Source: Prototheca cutis
Taxonomy: Eukaryota > Chlorophyta > Trebouxiophyceae > Chlorellales > Chlorellaceae
Assembly (NCBI GenBank): GCA_002897115.2
Contig: BCIH01000004.1
Span: 67,336 to 131,335 of the forward strand
Direction of reading: 5' to 3'
Length of the DNA stretch: 64,000 bases
Positions 47,774 through 58,928 of the stretch are shown here, in pieces (position 1 is the first letter of the stretch; every line of letters begins with the position of its first letter). The translations under genes were made by a program, and so were the position numbers. The notes beneath the pieces were generated by a model. It did not search any database, was not told where the DNA came from, and was given only the letters and a program-made list of their open reading frames with translations.

Positions 47774-48351
47774 CCGGCAAAAGGCCGCTGCCTTTTGATC
47801 GCAAAACCAAGCTTGCCCCCCTTGCATGTCCCCCTCCCAGGCGTTCCACCTGATATGATATGATCACCAGGATTGCTGCAGGCCCTGGTCAGCGGAACAG
47901 TACCATTGAACGCGTGCTGTGAGGCCAGTTTGTTTCTGGATTACCCTCGCGGATCCCTCGTGGGGTGCGCCCCCAGGTTCTCTGGGGTCGTACCCCCCCC
48001 AGCATCCCGCATCCCCCCTCAAATTCCCCTCCACGCGGTGGTGGTGGCGCCACATTGAGCGTGCTATACGAATGCAGCACTGAAAGGTTGGATCAGATCC
48101 TTTCGAAGATAATCCTGCCTAGTCGCTGCGAGGAGGCTGCCGTGACCGTCCAGCGGTAGTGGTTGGGCAGGTGAGCAGTTTTTTCCAGCGGGGGCAGCAG
48201 GCGCCGACAGTCCGAACTCCCCACCAAAGTATCTGGGCCACCTTCTTTACCACCATCACTTTGGAGCCTTATATATCCTGAGGTGGCACCGCGAGGTGGT
48301 CATTGCCGAGGCTCTCTCCTGCGCGGGGCAGGACGGGTCGACGCAGGATCG
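47774..48351. promoter_or_regulatory. Spacer upstream of the glycosyltransferase gene
   Basis: Includes C-rich segments near 47990-48020 and the probable promoter of the downstream plus-strand gene. A TATATA-like string occurs at 48270-48276 (cttatatatcc), about 75 bp upstream of the ATG. No gene is seen. Confidence 0.4.
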
Positions 48352-50327
48352 ATGGCTCCAGCACGGGGCCGTGGCATGTGGACTCGGATACAATGGACTG
48401 CTATCGTAGCATTGTTATTGGCGCTAGCGGTGAGCGGTTTTGCCGGGGGGGAGGGCGCTTGCGCACATGACCCCGGTGCGCTGTGCGGGAGGTTGCGGTT
48501 CCCACGCTCAGGGGCGGGGCCCGATTGCAAGACCCTTCACCTCCCATGCAGGCATGCGGGCGCGCCCAGGAGCAAAAGAATGTGAGCAGGTCTCTGGACG
48601 ACGAGTTCCTGTGTCCGTCCGTGCCAGACGGCATGAAGCTGCCCGTCCTGAAGGCGGAACACACCATCCGGTCGTCCAAGCCCACCTTTGAGACGGATGT
48701 GACGCTGGTGACACAGCTGTCATTTGAACGGTGCGTGCGTGCGTGCGCGTGTGCGTGTGCGTGTGTGTGCGTGTGTGCGTGCATGTGTGTGCGTGTGTGT
48801 GTGCGCGCGCGCGCGTGTGTGTGTGTGTAAGAGGGGTGGGGGCTGCATGCACGCGCGATCACCTCCTGCAACCCTGCTGTTGGTGCTGTGCTGTGCTATG
48901 CTGGAGGCCTTGGGTGTCCCCCCAACGCACACCCACACACAATTGTCGCTCAACCACACACATGAACAAGACCCCGAAGCCTAAGACCGGCCGACATTGT
49001 GCTCTCAANCCCCCCNCCCCGCCACACACATGCAAACTGACATTGACCCCACAGGTTATATATGTTGGAGGGGCAGTGTGACGTCTGGACGGGGACAATC
49101 TCGGCGGCCGTGTACATTGCGCTGGTGGAGGGCCGAGCGGTGAGCGTGGACCTGAACAGCAACCAGGATCCGCAGCTGGTGCCCCTGGATCGCGTGGTAA
49201 CGGCGTTCAAGCAGTTTGCAGCGGCTGCAGAGGCCAAGGGCCTGTGCCGGCTGGACCTGGTGCTGATCAGCCAGGAGGTGGAGAGCGTCTGGCTGAGCGG
49301 GCTGTACCCCGTGAATTCCATGCGCAACCGCGCGCTGGCGGGCGCACGGACGGACGTGGTGCTTCTTCTGGACGTGGACTTTTGGCCGAGCGTGGAGCTG
49401 GGCGACCTGATGGCCTCCTCCCGGCGCTACGCCAGCCTGCGCACGGCGGCCCTGGGCGGCGCGGCGATCGTGCTCCCGGCATTTGAGCCCTCCGAGGCCG
49501 GGGCCATCGGCGTCGAAATGGCGCGTGAGGCGGTGCTGGAGGGCAAGCTCGGCGCGGCGGCTGCGGCGCGCGACGGCCGGCTCAAGCCCTTTCACACCGA
49601 CCGCTACCGCGCAGGTCACCGCGCGACGGACTACGCGCGCTGGCTGGCCGCCCGTGCGCCCTACCGCATCCGGTACGAGGAGGGGTACGAGCCCTACGTC
49701 CTCGTCGCGCGCTCCCGTGTCCCCTGGTACGACGAGCGGTTTGTGGGCTACCGCAAGAACAAGGTGGTGCACCTGCTGCACCTGGCCTCGATGGGCGCGC
49801 GGTTCATAGCGCACCCCCGCGCGTTTGTCGTGCACTCCCCCCACCCGCGCGCACGCACGTGGAAGGTCACGCGCCAGACGGGGCTCTGGGACCAGCTGGC
49901 CACGATCTATTTGGATGTCAAGCAGGGTCTCACCACAGGGACCTACATCCCGGCAGCAGCGTACGCCTGTGATTCGCACCTGGTAGGGCCCCTCATGCCC
50001 AGCCTGTCTGTTGGTGCTGCTGGTGGTACTGCCGCAGGCACAACGGTGCCAGCGGCCGTCGACACTGCGGCAGAGGACACGGCAGCAGAGGACGCCGCGG
50101 CAGCCGAAGGACTTACGGCCGGAGGCGGCGAGGGGACCGCGGGCGGGGCTGTGGTGGCGGCTGCAGAGGTCGCTGACGCTGGACTGGCAGGCACAGGGGT
50201 CGCCGGCCCAGGAGTGACCGGTGCTGTCGGCAGCACGACCGCTGGGACTGATGTTGCCAGCGCCGGCGCTGTCGACGCGGCCACAGCTGGTGCTGGTGCT
50301 GCCGGCGCAGCGACAGCCATGGCATAG
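48352..50327 (+). CDS. LARGE/B4GAT1-like glycosyltransferase (GT49 family)
   Basis: Three exons: 48352-48429, 48552-48730 and 49055-50327; 509 aa (an in-frame ATG at 48283 would add 23). A signal-anchor helix (WTAIVALLLALA) lies near the N terminus, so this should be a type II Golgi protein. The catalytic region starts at QCDVWTGTISAAVYIALVEG and includes the metal-binding DxD in VVLLLDVDFWPS. Further GT49 blocks are GYEPYVLVARS, VPWYDERFVGYRKNKVVHLL and FVVHSPHPRARTWK. Family members add glucuronic acid or xylose-glucuronate in animals; the acceptor in algae is unknown. The last 100 residues are an Ala/Gly/Thr/Val-rich tail. Intron 2 contains long GT and CA tracts and two ambiguous bases (49009, 49016). 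Confidence 0.88.
48731..48828 (+). repeat. (GT)n-rich microsatellite at the start of glycosyltransferase intron 2
   Basis: Begins exactly at the intron donor (CG|gtgcgtgcgt) and runs for about 100 bp of GT/GC alternation. The ORFs it creates on both strands (Val-Cys or His-Thr repeats) are not genes. Confidence 0.95.
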
Positions 50328-51017
50328 TTGACAGGCACCCTTACTCCTTCCTTTGGTGCCCGTGCGCACCACGAAGGGTGCATGCACTCATGCGTGGCAT
50401 CCGCCTCCATCCCTCGTTGAATGCGCGATGAGCCATCGTCATGCGGCAGACAGGCTCCCAAGCAAGCATCCCCGTGCGACATGCCTCGCACTCGTGTGCC
50501 CCGCGGAGATCCCCTCTTCTTTGTATTCCACTCGTCCATACAACCATGGCCTCTGGAAGGCTCTCGGCCGATCAATGTCCAACCACGCCGTGAACTGTCT
50601 GGGTCGTGCATGGAGAAACCTTTCCCCCATACCCAAACAACAAAGGCGCTGCCCAACCCATGACCCTGCTGTCCCTGTTCTCCGAAGGTGGAGCATCGGC
50701 TTCCCTTGCTGTTATCAGAGGCTGCAGCATGGCGAATGCCGCAATTGATGCTGCAGCAAAACCCTCTGCAATTTTTATCGTACGGACCGCACTCCATGCC
50801 CGTCAACGGGAGAAAGGAGCTGCACGAGCTTGAACCACTAGGCCCCACTTGAAAACGCTTGCTCTCCACTCCATGCGGCCCGCATGCGCCCTTCCCCTTG
50901 TAATGTAGACACTGCCCTGCCCTAGACGTGGTGGTCACGAGGGGAAGCGGGGTACTACCAGTGATTCAACACAGTGCCCAGATTAGATCCGCACGCAAAG
51001 CTTGGCTCGTGCAGCCC
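50328..51017. other. Convergent 3' spacer
   Basis: 690 bp between the glycosyltransferase stop and the stop of the next minus-strand gene. Small ORFs only, nothing supported. Confidence 0.4.
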
Positions 51018-52240
51018 TCAGCACCGCTGTGACATGGGCACAACAGTGGCATCGAGGCCATGGGAACAGTGCTGGCTGTGCAACTGAGCAACTTCCTGAG
51101 CCCAACACACCTCGGTCCGCTCCAGCTCCGCCTGTGGGCAAGGAAGGTGTGGGAAGGAGGCCCAGGATTGGCCAATCAGAACCAAAAACGGGAGACCCTC
51201 TCTCCCCTGTGCATTTCCAACGATAAACACACCTCGAGATCGGCGATTCGTCGCCATAGAGATGCTGTTTGGTCGTGTGGTGCGGCGTCTTGACTTCCGG
51301 GAGTTTTGGCAGCTCTGTCTTGTGTTTGGCATCCACGGTCCTCCAGTAGACAACCCTGGCAAGCAGTCTGGACCCCGACTTCAATGCCAGAGTCTTCAAG
51401 ACATTCTCCTGCAGGAACATTTCGAAGAAGCCCCACTCCCTTCTCCCCTTCGAGACGAAGATCACAGGCCAGCTCACAGGAGGAGAATTGCTCGTGCGCC
51501 GCCAAAATGGCTTCCATGGCGCGCGCCGCTGCTCGACAATGAGGTGGACGGGGGTCGACCAGTTACTGTCCACTGTCGTAATGTTGGTTCTACTCACAAT
51601 AATTACGAGCACGCCTACCTCTGCTGATGTCCTCCTGCAGTGCACGGTTCTCTCGACGGAGCGCCGCCATCTCGTCGTGCAGCGAGTCCACTTGCACAAC
51701 GGCGTCTCTGGTCGTACGACAGTCTCCATCGAACAACTCATTCCAATCACCCTCGGGTATTGGTTCCGTTACTATCGAAGAGGGCCGGCACCTTGTCTTG
51801 TCGCTAGAAGTCGACGGCTGAAGACCGGGCCGGGCTGGTTCTGGGCGTTGGCACGGGAGCTCGTCTTGCGCGGCATGCATCCAGCCGCGCCCGCAGCTTG
51901 CAGGCCCAAGCATGTCGTTCAGCCGTTGGATGGCTGCCTGTAGAAAGTGTCCCGGTGCCTCGAGGTCGTGTGGTTTTCCTCCGGCTCCCCCCAGCGCCAG
52001 GGTGCTGCCGTGCTCCGATGCCGACCGTGCGCTGCAGCTCGTCGGCGACAGGGGCGACGCCAGGTCTATCGGAAACTCGTTCAAAGGGTCGTCGACAAAC
52101 GTGCAACTTCTCATGTGTTCCAATTGCATCGCCGAATGAGCATGTGGAGCTGGGGACGACCTCGTCTCCGCCCAAGGCCCGCCCAGCTCTGAGATCAACA
52201 TCGCCCGCCAAGCACCAAGAGGCTCCTGTGCAGACGTCAA
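51018..52240 (-). CDS. Hypothetical coiled-coil protein, 344 aa
   Basis: Three exons: 52240-51619, 51531-51233 and 51131-51018. They join in phase (GCAGAG|gtaggc, gtcgag|CA; CTCGAG|gtgtgt, cccacag|GC). The first 150 residues are low in complexity and probably disordered. A leucine-heptad segment follows (DSLHDEMAALRRENRALQED) and continues into exon 2 (ARAMEAILAAHEQF). Another heptad run spans the exon 2/3 junction (LWRRIADLEAELERTEVCWA, then QEVAQLHSQH). The continuity of heptads across both introns supports the model. The middle of exon 2 (LLEDRGCQTQDRAAKTPGSQ) is not helical. No family is recognised. A competing frame in exon 2 (51240-51590) is open but fits neither splice phase. Confidence 0.6.
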
Positions 52241-52558
52241 ATGATGGGTTTGTTGGGGTATCGCTTTGAAATGTCGATTTCGATTCCCATCGCACGAGTC
52301 TGTTGCGGAGTCGGACGCTCAGTCAACGGGACGCACCGGAACCCGGGTCCGGGTCCTGTTGCCAGGAGCAGGAGGAGGTTGCTCTTTGGCAGTACCGCAT
52401 TTCGGGTTTTTTCTAGAATTTCCCCAGAATAGTCCGACCAACGAAGTCTTGAGCACCACTGATCTATTGATTTGCTTCCTCTGATTAGAGTGAAAAACTG
52501 TGCGCGCCACAGGTCTTTTCCGCAAGGACACACACCAGAGAGCAACTTCTGCAGCCCC
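52241..52558. promoter_or_regulatory. Spacer upstream of the coiled-coil gene, downstream of NAC-alpha
   Basis: 318 bp, both neighbours on the minus strand. Nothing recognisable beyond short ORFs. Confidence 0.4.
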
Positions 52559-53784
52559 TTAGGTGGGGGTCAGGGTCAGGATGGCGCTGACGAGGTCCGA
52601 CTCCTGCCGCAGGGCCTTGATGGCCTTATTACGGGAAGCATTGGTCTGAGACATGACCAGCTTGATCTCCTCCTCATCCAGACCCTCGGCGCTGAGCTCG
52701 ACGCCCTCGTCGTCCTCGTCGTCGGCGGGGGCCGGGGCCGACGTCTCCTCAGCCTCGGGCTTGGCCTCAGCGCCGGACGTGGCAGCGACCGCGCGGCTCT
52801 GAGCCAGACTGTGTGTGTATAAGAGGGTGAGGCGGGTGGTGAAGGGCTTTTGAGGGGAGTTGCAGTCGAGGTGTGGTGTGGGCCGGGACTCCCCCCATGG
52901 GAGATTGTCGACCCAGCCAGTGCCATGCCACAGCAACCATGCTGTGCACACACAAGGACCATCCACCCAAGTCATCTCGCCAAACATTACAGTGCCCAAC
53001 ACCCCAAAAGCAAAGAACGCACCGGAACTGCTCGGCAGCCTGGGCGGCCAGCTTGCTCTGCTGGTCCTCGATGTTGACCACGCCAAAGACAACATACGTC
53101 TCGGAGCTGGGGTTCTTGTAGACATCAGGCTTGTCAATCACAAACACGATCTGTGGCGGATCAAGGGAAGGGGGGCCTCTGCTTTTGGGGATGGAAGCCG
53201 GCCCACAGCCTATCGGCCGCCCATCCAGCAGTGGCACCAAAACCCCAAATCGCTTGCACGCACTGATCACACCTCCCCAAACCAATGTTTTTGACGCACG
53301 TTCTTGTCCTTCTTGATGCGGACGTGCTCGATGCCGGGGACCAGCTTCATGTTGAGCTTCTGCACGGCCTTGCGGCACTTCTTCTCGTACCGGCTCTGCT
53401 TGCCAGCCTCGCCTGCAGTGCCCGGGCGTGCATGCCATGCGTCAAGCGCTGCCACCGCGACAAATGACACACATCGGGACATCATAAAGTCATTCACCAC
53501 ATTTCAGCAATGGCTGCAATCAGGAACCGGAGCTCACCGGCGACATGAGCCTCCTCGGCCTCCGACTCGCTGCTGCTGTCATGGTCCTCCACGTCCACGG
53601 GCACCTCCTGCACCGTTCGCATTGTCATGACCATGCTGAATTGCTGTGTCAACACGGATCACAGCACATCGAGCACAAAACGGGGCTCGGCCAGTCCCGT
53701 CCCTCCCCGGGCGCGCCCGACCATCAGCCGTCGGCTGCGCAGACCCACCTCCACGGTTTCGACCTTGGTCTCCTCCTTCGTCAT
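52559..53784 (-). CDS. NACA: Nascent polypeptide-associated complex subunit alpha
   Basis: Five exons: 53784-53749, 53607-53538, 53412-53300, 53150-53023 and 52796-52559; 194 aa. An acidic Ser/Glu-rich N terminus (DVEDHDSSSESEAEEAH) precedes the ribosome-contacting basic patch (SRYEKKCRKAVQKLNMKLVP) and the NAC domain (IVFVIDKPDVYKNPSSETYV, then VFGVVNIEDQQSKLAAQAAE). The C-terminal UBA domain is GLDEEEIKLVMSQTNASRNK through ALRQESDLVSAILTLTPT. NAC-alpha pairs with BTF3/NAC-beta at the ribosome exit tunnel. The acceptor of exon 5 (ctcagag|C) is set by reading phase; the alternative AG two bases earlier breaks the frame. Length and order match the family. Confidence 0.96.
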
Positions 53785-54126
53785 TGTGGCGATGTTTGCA
53801 ATCGAGTATTGCTGAGGGTAGGAAGAAAGTGGGATGCCTGCTTGGTCCAGCCCGCTCTCTCTTACGCCTGCAAGGCTTGGGAACTGGCCACGCCAGGGGG
53901 GGCCAGCAGGTTGGCGCCATTTTTGCGAGGCCACGGTTTAGAAACCTGCCCATCAAGATCAGAGGAAGGACGAGAGTTGGCCATCCAGACACACAAATAT
54001 CCAGGCCGCTCTTGTAATACACCAGTATCGATAATATAACTTGTCAATTGTGTGCAAAATTGGTACTGTTGATGCCAGCTCGGAGGTGTAGATTGGACCG
54101 CCTGGGAACACAGGACGTGCACTGAG
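53785..54126. promoter_or_regulatory. Divergent promoter region (NAC-alpha / WW-FF protein)
   Basis: 342 bp between facing-away start codons. AT-richer than its surroundings near 54010-54070. No defined motif is seen. Confidence 0.45.
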
Positions 54127-57046
54127 ATGAATCCCAACAGCATTCCCCTAGGCCCCCGTCCTGGCATGCCGCCATGGTGCGTTGAGTGTCTGTGTTTGTA
54201 CACTTCGATGCCCTGATGGATGCTGGCAAATATGTGGGCATGGATGGTGGGCAGGGCAGGCCCACCTCATCGGCTCACCATCAACCTCCACAGGAGTGCT
54301 CCATGGGGCGGACCCCGGCCGCAGTACCCCCAGCCCATGCATGACTTCCCGCCATATGCAGCTATGCCCCTGGCAAGTCTCTGGATGGGTGGGCGCGTGC
54401 TGAGCTTTGGCGATGGGGCTGGTTTGGCAGAGGGGCTCAATCTCGGTGGCCTGCCGCCAAGCGGGTCACGCTGGGCTGCTTGCTCATCCTATTCCATGCT
54501 GCTCATACCTGCAGGGCGGCGGAAACTTCCGACCGGGCCCGAATCNCCCCCCGCCGCGGCAGTCACCCGCCGACCTGGTAGGCCCGGTGGATGGCGGGCT
54601 AGTAATTCCTGGAGAAGGTTGACGGGGTTTAGAGGGTCACCATGCTCTGCACATTGGAATGCATTGGATGATCCAACTGCATGCTTGCTGGAAATGGAAG
54701 CGTGCCAGTGGTTGCCAAGCTGCCCTGCGACCCAGCCCTGTGACCCAGCCCTGCACAGAAAGGCTCCGCAGCAGTGGCTTCATGCGACCATTGCTGTCAC
54801 CTTGTGCAGGAAAGAAAGCGAGTCGAGGATGCAGCCTGGACGGCCCATGTTGCGCCCTCTGGTGTGCCATATTACTACAACACGGTGAGCAGGGAATCGA
54901 CCTATGTCCGGCCTGCCGCCTACCGGGGTCCAGATCCCACGGCCTCCTCCGCCAGCGCCGAGCGGCCTACCCCCATCTCTGCTGGTGCGGCATTTAACCT
55001 TTTTTTTTTTGGGGGGGGGGGGGGGGGGGCCTGCATTCAGGTGGTCCTGTCATGGAAGGGTTTCTTTATGAGCTTCCAGCCCGCTCCAGAGCTGCAATTG
55101 CAAGCACTGCTCAGCATGTTTTCCAGGTCCTCAGAGCCTGCATGTGAGACGGACATGTACGAATGATGCCACGTTTTATCCGACAACACTGCTACTGCAG
55201 AGGGCATCACTGGAACCGACTGGCAGGAGGTGACCTGCTCCGATGGCCGGCGGTACTACTACTGCCCGGGCACGCAGGAAACCTCCTGGACAGTCCCTGA
55301 GGCCGTGAGCACCGCGCGGAGTCGCCCTGCGCCACTCGACCCGGCCAAGCAAGCCATGCTGGAACGGGCAATGGCATCCGGTGCTGCGGTGGCACCACAG
55401 TTTGCAGCAGCAGCTAGGACCCGAGCGCAGCCAAGAACCGCCAGCCAGCCGCCGCCGGGAGGATGGCCTCGGGCAGCACCAGACGCGGTTCGTGAACAAC
55501 AACAAGATGATGATGATGACGATGACGACGTGTTTTACACGGAAGCAGACATTGCCGGCGATGAGGGGCCGACATCTGGCAGTCAGGGAGCGGCTGCAGG
55601 GGCCGTGCACTCCGACACCAGAGGTACCGGGGCCGCCGGGCAGGCACCTGCCCTGGGCCCGCTACAGGCAAACCCTTTGGCGGCCTTTGAGGGGCTGCTG
55701 GCAGAGGTCGGAGTGCATGCCTTTTCCTGTTGGGAGAAGGAGTTGCCCAAAATCCAGGCCGATCCCAGGTTCAAGGTGCAGAGCTGACTGGAAGTTGTGT
55801 ATTCGTGGGGGGGCTGCTCTGCTCCTGTGAGGAGCCTGGCAATTGGTGCCTTCAGAATCCGGGGGTGCTCTGCATGATGGGTTGGCGCAAGGGGAAGCGA
55901 TGTGCATGTCGGAAACCATTCCTCCACCTGTGCTCATGCCTCACCCGATGCACCCCACTTGCTCCTCATTCTACAGTCACTCCCTGCGGCGGACAGGAAA
56001 CCGGCGTTTGACAAGTTTTGTGCGGGCCTGGGGAGCGGCGCCGAGGAAAGAGTGGCCGGCAGCAGGCGCGGTCCCGCCGCGCTGCAAAGTGCCATGCCTG
56101 CTGATGGGAGTGCAGCGCTGGATCAGCACGAGCCCACTGTAGCCCTGGTGCCAGCTCCAAGAAAAAAGAAGGAAGAAGGGGAGCTCGGCGAAAGCGATCG
56201 TTCTGCGACGGCAGCGGCGCAGGCAGAATGCCGGCGGCGCGAGGCCGTCGAGCGGGCCGAGGCCGAACGTGCCGCGGCGGCCAGGCGCCAGGGCACCGCC
56301 GCACGTGCCACGGCGCTTGCCAACTTCAGGGCGCTTGTCACAGAGAGCGTGCGGGAGGCCGGGGCACGTTGGCGAGACTGGCGGCCCGTCCTCGAGGCTG
56401 ATGCCCAGGGCCGGGCCATCGACCCAGCATTGGATCGTGATGATGCAGAGCAGGCGTTCCGCGAGCATGTCCGTGGCTTAGAAGGCGCAGCGCTCGATGG
56501 GTTTTATGACCTGCTGGAGGACCTGCTCCAGGTAAATGTATTCTCGCTTTGTTTGGTGGTGTCAGTTCTTGTCGTTCCATCCATCCGTCCATCGAAAGGA
56601 GCCTCGACGCGATGTTGCGCTCGATGATCCATCGCTGACAAACATACTGGTTTCCCTTGTTTGTGCAGAGTTTGCGACGGGAAGAGGACGCACGGGACTC
56701 ATCGTCCGTCGCCGATGCCCCAGCAGTCACCGTACCACAACAGCTCACCAGCTGGCGTGCTGTCAGGGACTTGGCCCGCGACGACCCGCGGTATGAGGCG
56801 TTGCCCGAGGACCAGCGCGCTGAGCACTGGGAGAGATGGCTGGAGGACGTGGAATGGAGCGCGGCCCACCCCAATCAACCTGAACGACGCCCGCGCCGGC
56901 GCCTTGGCCGGGGACCTGCAGCTTCCGGTGGAGGTGCCAGAACGGCGCGGGGCACCAAGAGGAGGGACGACGGGCTCGATGAAGCCTACCGCCGCGACTT
57001 TCTGGACCATCAGGCTGCAAAGAAGGCAGCGTGCCATGGCGATTGA
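54127..57046 (+). CDS. WW and FF domain protein, TCERG1/PRP40C-like
   Basis: Seven exons: 54127-54176, 54294-54372, 54515-54577, 54810-54984, 55201-55775, 55977-56531 and 56669-57046; 624 aa. The N terminus is Pro/Gly-rich (PRPGMPPWSAPWGGPRPQYP). WW domain 1 is AAWTAHVAPSGVPYYYNTVS with a following P; WW domain 2 is TDWQEVTCSDGRRYYYCPGT. At least three FF-like helical modules follow: ANPLAAFEGLLAEVGVHAFS, then ATALANFRALVTESVREAGA, then LTSWRAVRDLARDDPRYEAL. The basic tail ends KKAACHGD. Such proteins bind splicing factor SF1 or the phosphorylated Pol II CTD and couple transcription to splicing. Intron 2 is GC-AG (CTG|gcaagt). One codon in exon 3 has an ambiguous base (54546). Confidence 0.87.
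55011..55029 (+). repeat. Poly-G tract preceded by poly-T, at the start of WW-FF gene intron 4
   Basis: Eleven or more T followed by 19 G, beginning about 16 bp after the donor. Confidence 0.9.
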
Positions 57047-57475
57047 CCAGCAAATGCATGCATGTGGATGTCCTTGGGGGATTTGGCAGCTGCGTGAGGC
57101 AGCCAAGGCAGCTGCCTTTTAATCCTGCAACACCAAACATCTCTCCCGAAACCTTCCTTGGCAGGGCGGGCAATGACTCTCTCATGCCTGCCAGAAAACA
57201 CATCGTAGCAAGGTGCAAATAACAGCGATGATGAGCTGCGGCAATTGCGGGTGCACACCCGGAGGAAGAAGCGAATGCTGCAGGGAAAATCAACCGGGAA
57301 TTGCAAGGAGGTCTATCGGCAGGCGCGTGGCGAGCCTCCCATTTCATTTCATTTTCCAGAACGTTGGCAAGCGCCCCGTTACTCTTGGAATGCATGCATG
57401 CATGCATGGTGGTGAGCAGGTAGGTACAGCAATAGTGAAGGAGGACATCTCGCGATTTTCCATCAAAACTGACCG
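57047..57475. other. Convergent 3' spacer (WW-FF gene / ZIP transporter)
   Basis: 429 bp with an alternating gcatgcatgcatgcatg string at 57392-57407, similar to that at 40637. No gene is seen. Confidence 0.45.
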
Positions 57476-58928
57476 CTAGATCCAGTGCCCCAACACAGTC
57501 ATGGCAGCGGCACCGGCCCACAGCGAGACAAAGGCCGCAGCCTTCATTCCCGGCCCCGCGGCCCGCAGCCACTGTGCGCGGCTCATGTGCGGCGTGAGCA
57601 GCTGCACCAGTCCGACGTAGAGCAGGATTCCCGTGCCCACGGCTTCCATGCTTCCCTCCAACGCCACCGCACGCGTCCCCGAGCCGCCAGCCGCGATGCG
57701 AAGCAGCACGCCTGCAACGACGCCCAGCGGTGTCGATGCCGCAAAAATGCCACCCAGTGCGAGGCAAAGTTCTCGGCTCAGGCCCACGTCCTCCGCGACT
57801 CCGCCCAGGGCCAGGCCCTCGAAGAACTGTGTGTGATAGCGTTGCAAATGGGCATGTCCACATTGGGTGGCTCTTTCTCAGCCAGTGGATGCTCTCAGAT
57901 GGCATAGACTGCAACAGAACCACAAAATTTCAGTCTCAAAAGGCTTCAATCCCTGGATGCTGCATCAACCCCCCCTTGTACTTGTTCACCTGATGGATGC
58001 AGAGGGCTAGGAGCAGCGTGTGGAAGGTGGGCCCCCGGGCCACGCCCAGGCCCAGTCCAATGAGCGTGCTGTGCACACTGACCCCCAGTTCGAGCAGCGC
58101 CAAACCAACGACGCTGGCTATCATGCTCTGCTCCCGTGCTTGTGCCGTGAGTGCGCTGGTCCCGTCCCCGCCGTCGCTCGCCAGACTGGTGCGGGACAGG
58201 CAGCCCAGCTCGTCCTGCAGCGCACCGTCCGTCGGCACCCCACGGCGGGGCACGCCTTTCTGATGCTGCTGCTGCTGCTGCTGCTGCTGCCATGGCTGGT
58301 AGTTGGGGGACTGACACTCTGGGTCCGAAGCGGCAGCGGCAAGCAGTCCATCAGCGGGCTCATCACTCCCATGCCTGGCTGCCTCTGCCAGCTCTCCACC
58401 CACCAGCAGTCCTTCCCGCAGGCTGCCATCACCCCCCTCATGACTGTCAGCTTCAAAGGGTGCCAGCACGTCGCCCGAGCTGTGCGAGTGGTGGAGGAGG
58501 TGCAGGGCCGCGGCGGCCGCCTGGGAATTCGCCTGCCGCGCGGCCACTGCAGGCGCCAGGGCCGAGACGGCCCAATCCAGAAAGTGCATGGCCAGGAGAG
58601 ACACCAGCAACAGCTGGTAGGCACGGGGCGAGTCGTTCTCGGTGGGCCCACCCCCTCCCGCTGCGGGCCCGTCCAGCCGGCTGATCGCGCTGGGCAGCAT
58701 GTGGATGACGGCGGTGGACAGGATGGTGCCAAAGCCAAAGCACGTGCCCAAGCGCACGGCATCGTCCAGTGCCGCGGTCCGGCGAGGGTCGGCCTTGCGC
58801 GCCGCACGCCGCAGCAGCGACGGCAGCGCTACGCCCAAGGAACTCAAGCCGAACAGCAGTGCTGCGGCGCTCAGGTGCCCGACCGGGTTGAAGCCGCCGG
58901 TGGCGGGGAGGGGCCCGGGCGCCGACAT
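57476..58928 (-). CDS. ZIP family (SLC39-type) divalent metal transporter
   Basis: Two exons, 58928-57990 and 57826-57476; 429 aa (an in-frame ATG at 59009 would add 27). TM segments: ALLFGLSSLGVALPSLL, GTCFGFGTILSTAVIHMLPS, LLLVSLLAMHFLDWAVSAL, then a long cytosolic loop rich in His and Gln (LHLLHHSHSSG and eight or more Gln near 58262-58290). After the loop come TM IV, LLELGVSVHSTLIGLGLGVA, with the metal-binding HS motif, and TM V, CIHQFFEGLALGGVAED, formed across the intron, with the HxxxE-type motif. Three more helices follow. The protein should import Zn or Fe into the cytosol. The His-rich variable loop is a common metal sensor in this family. Confidence 0.93.

Noticed and set aside
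48508..48959. ORFs of repeated His-Thr or Val-Cys
   Set aside because: Translations of the (GT)n microsatellite in a glycosyltransferase intron.
51240..51590. Alternative open frame in the coiled-coil gene exon 2 (LIVEQRRAPWKPFWRR...)
   Set aside because: It needs phase 2 from exon 1, but exon 1 ends in phase 1. The other frame continues the heptads and splices cleanly into exon 3.
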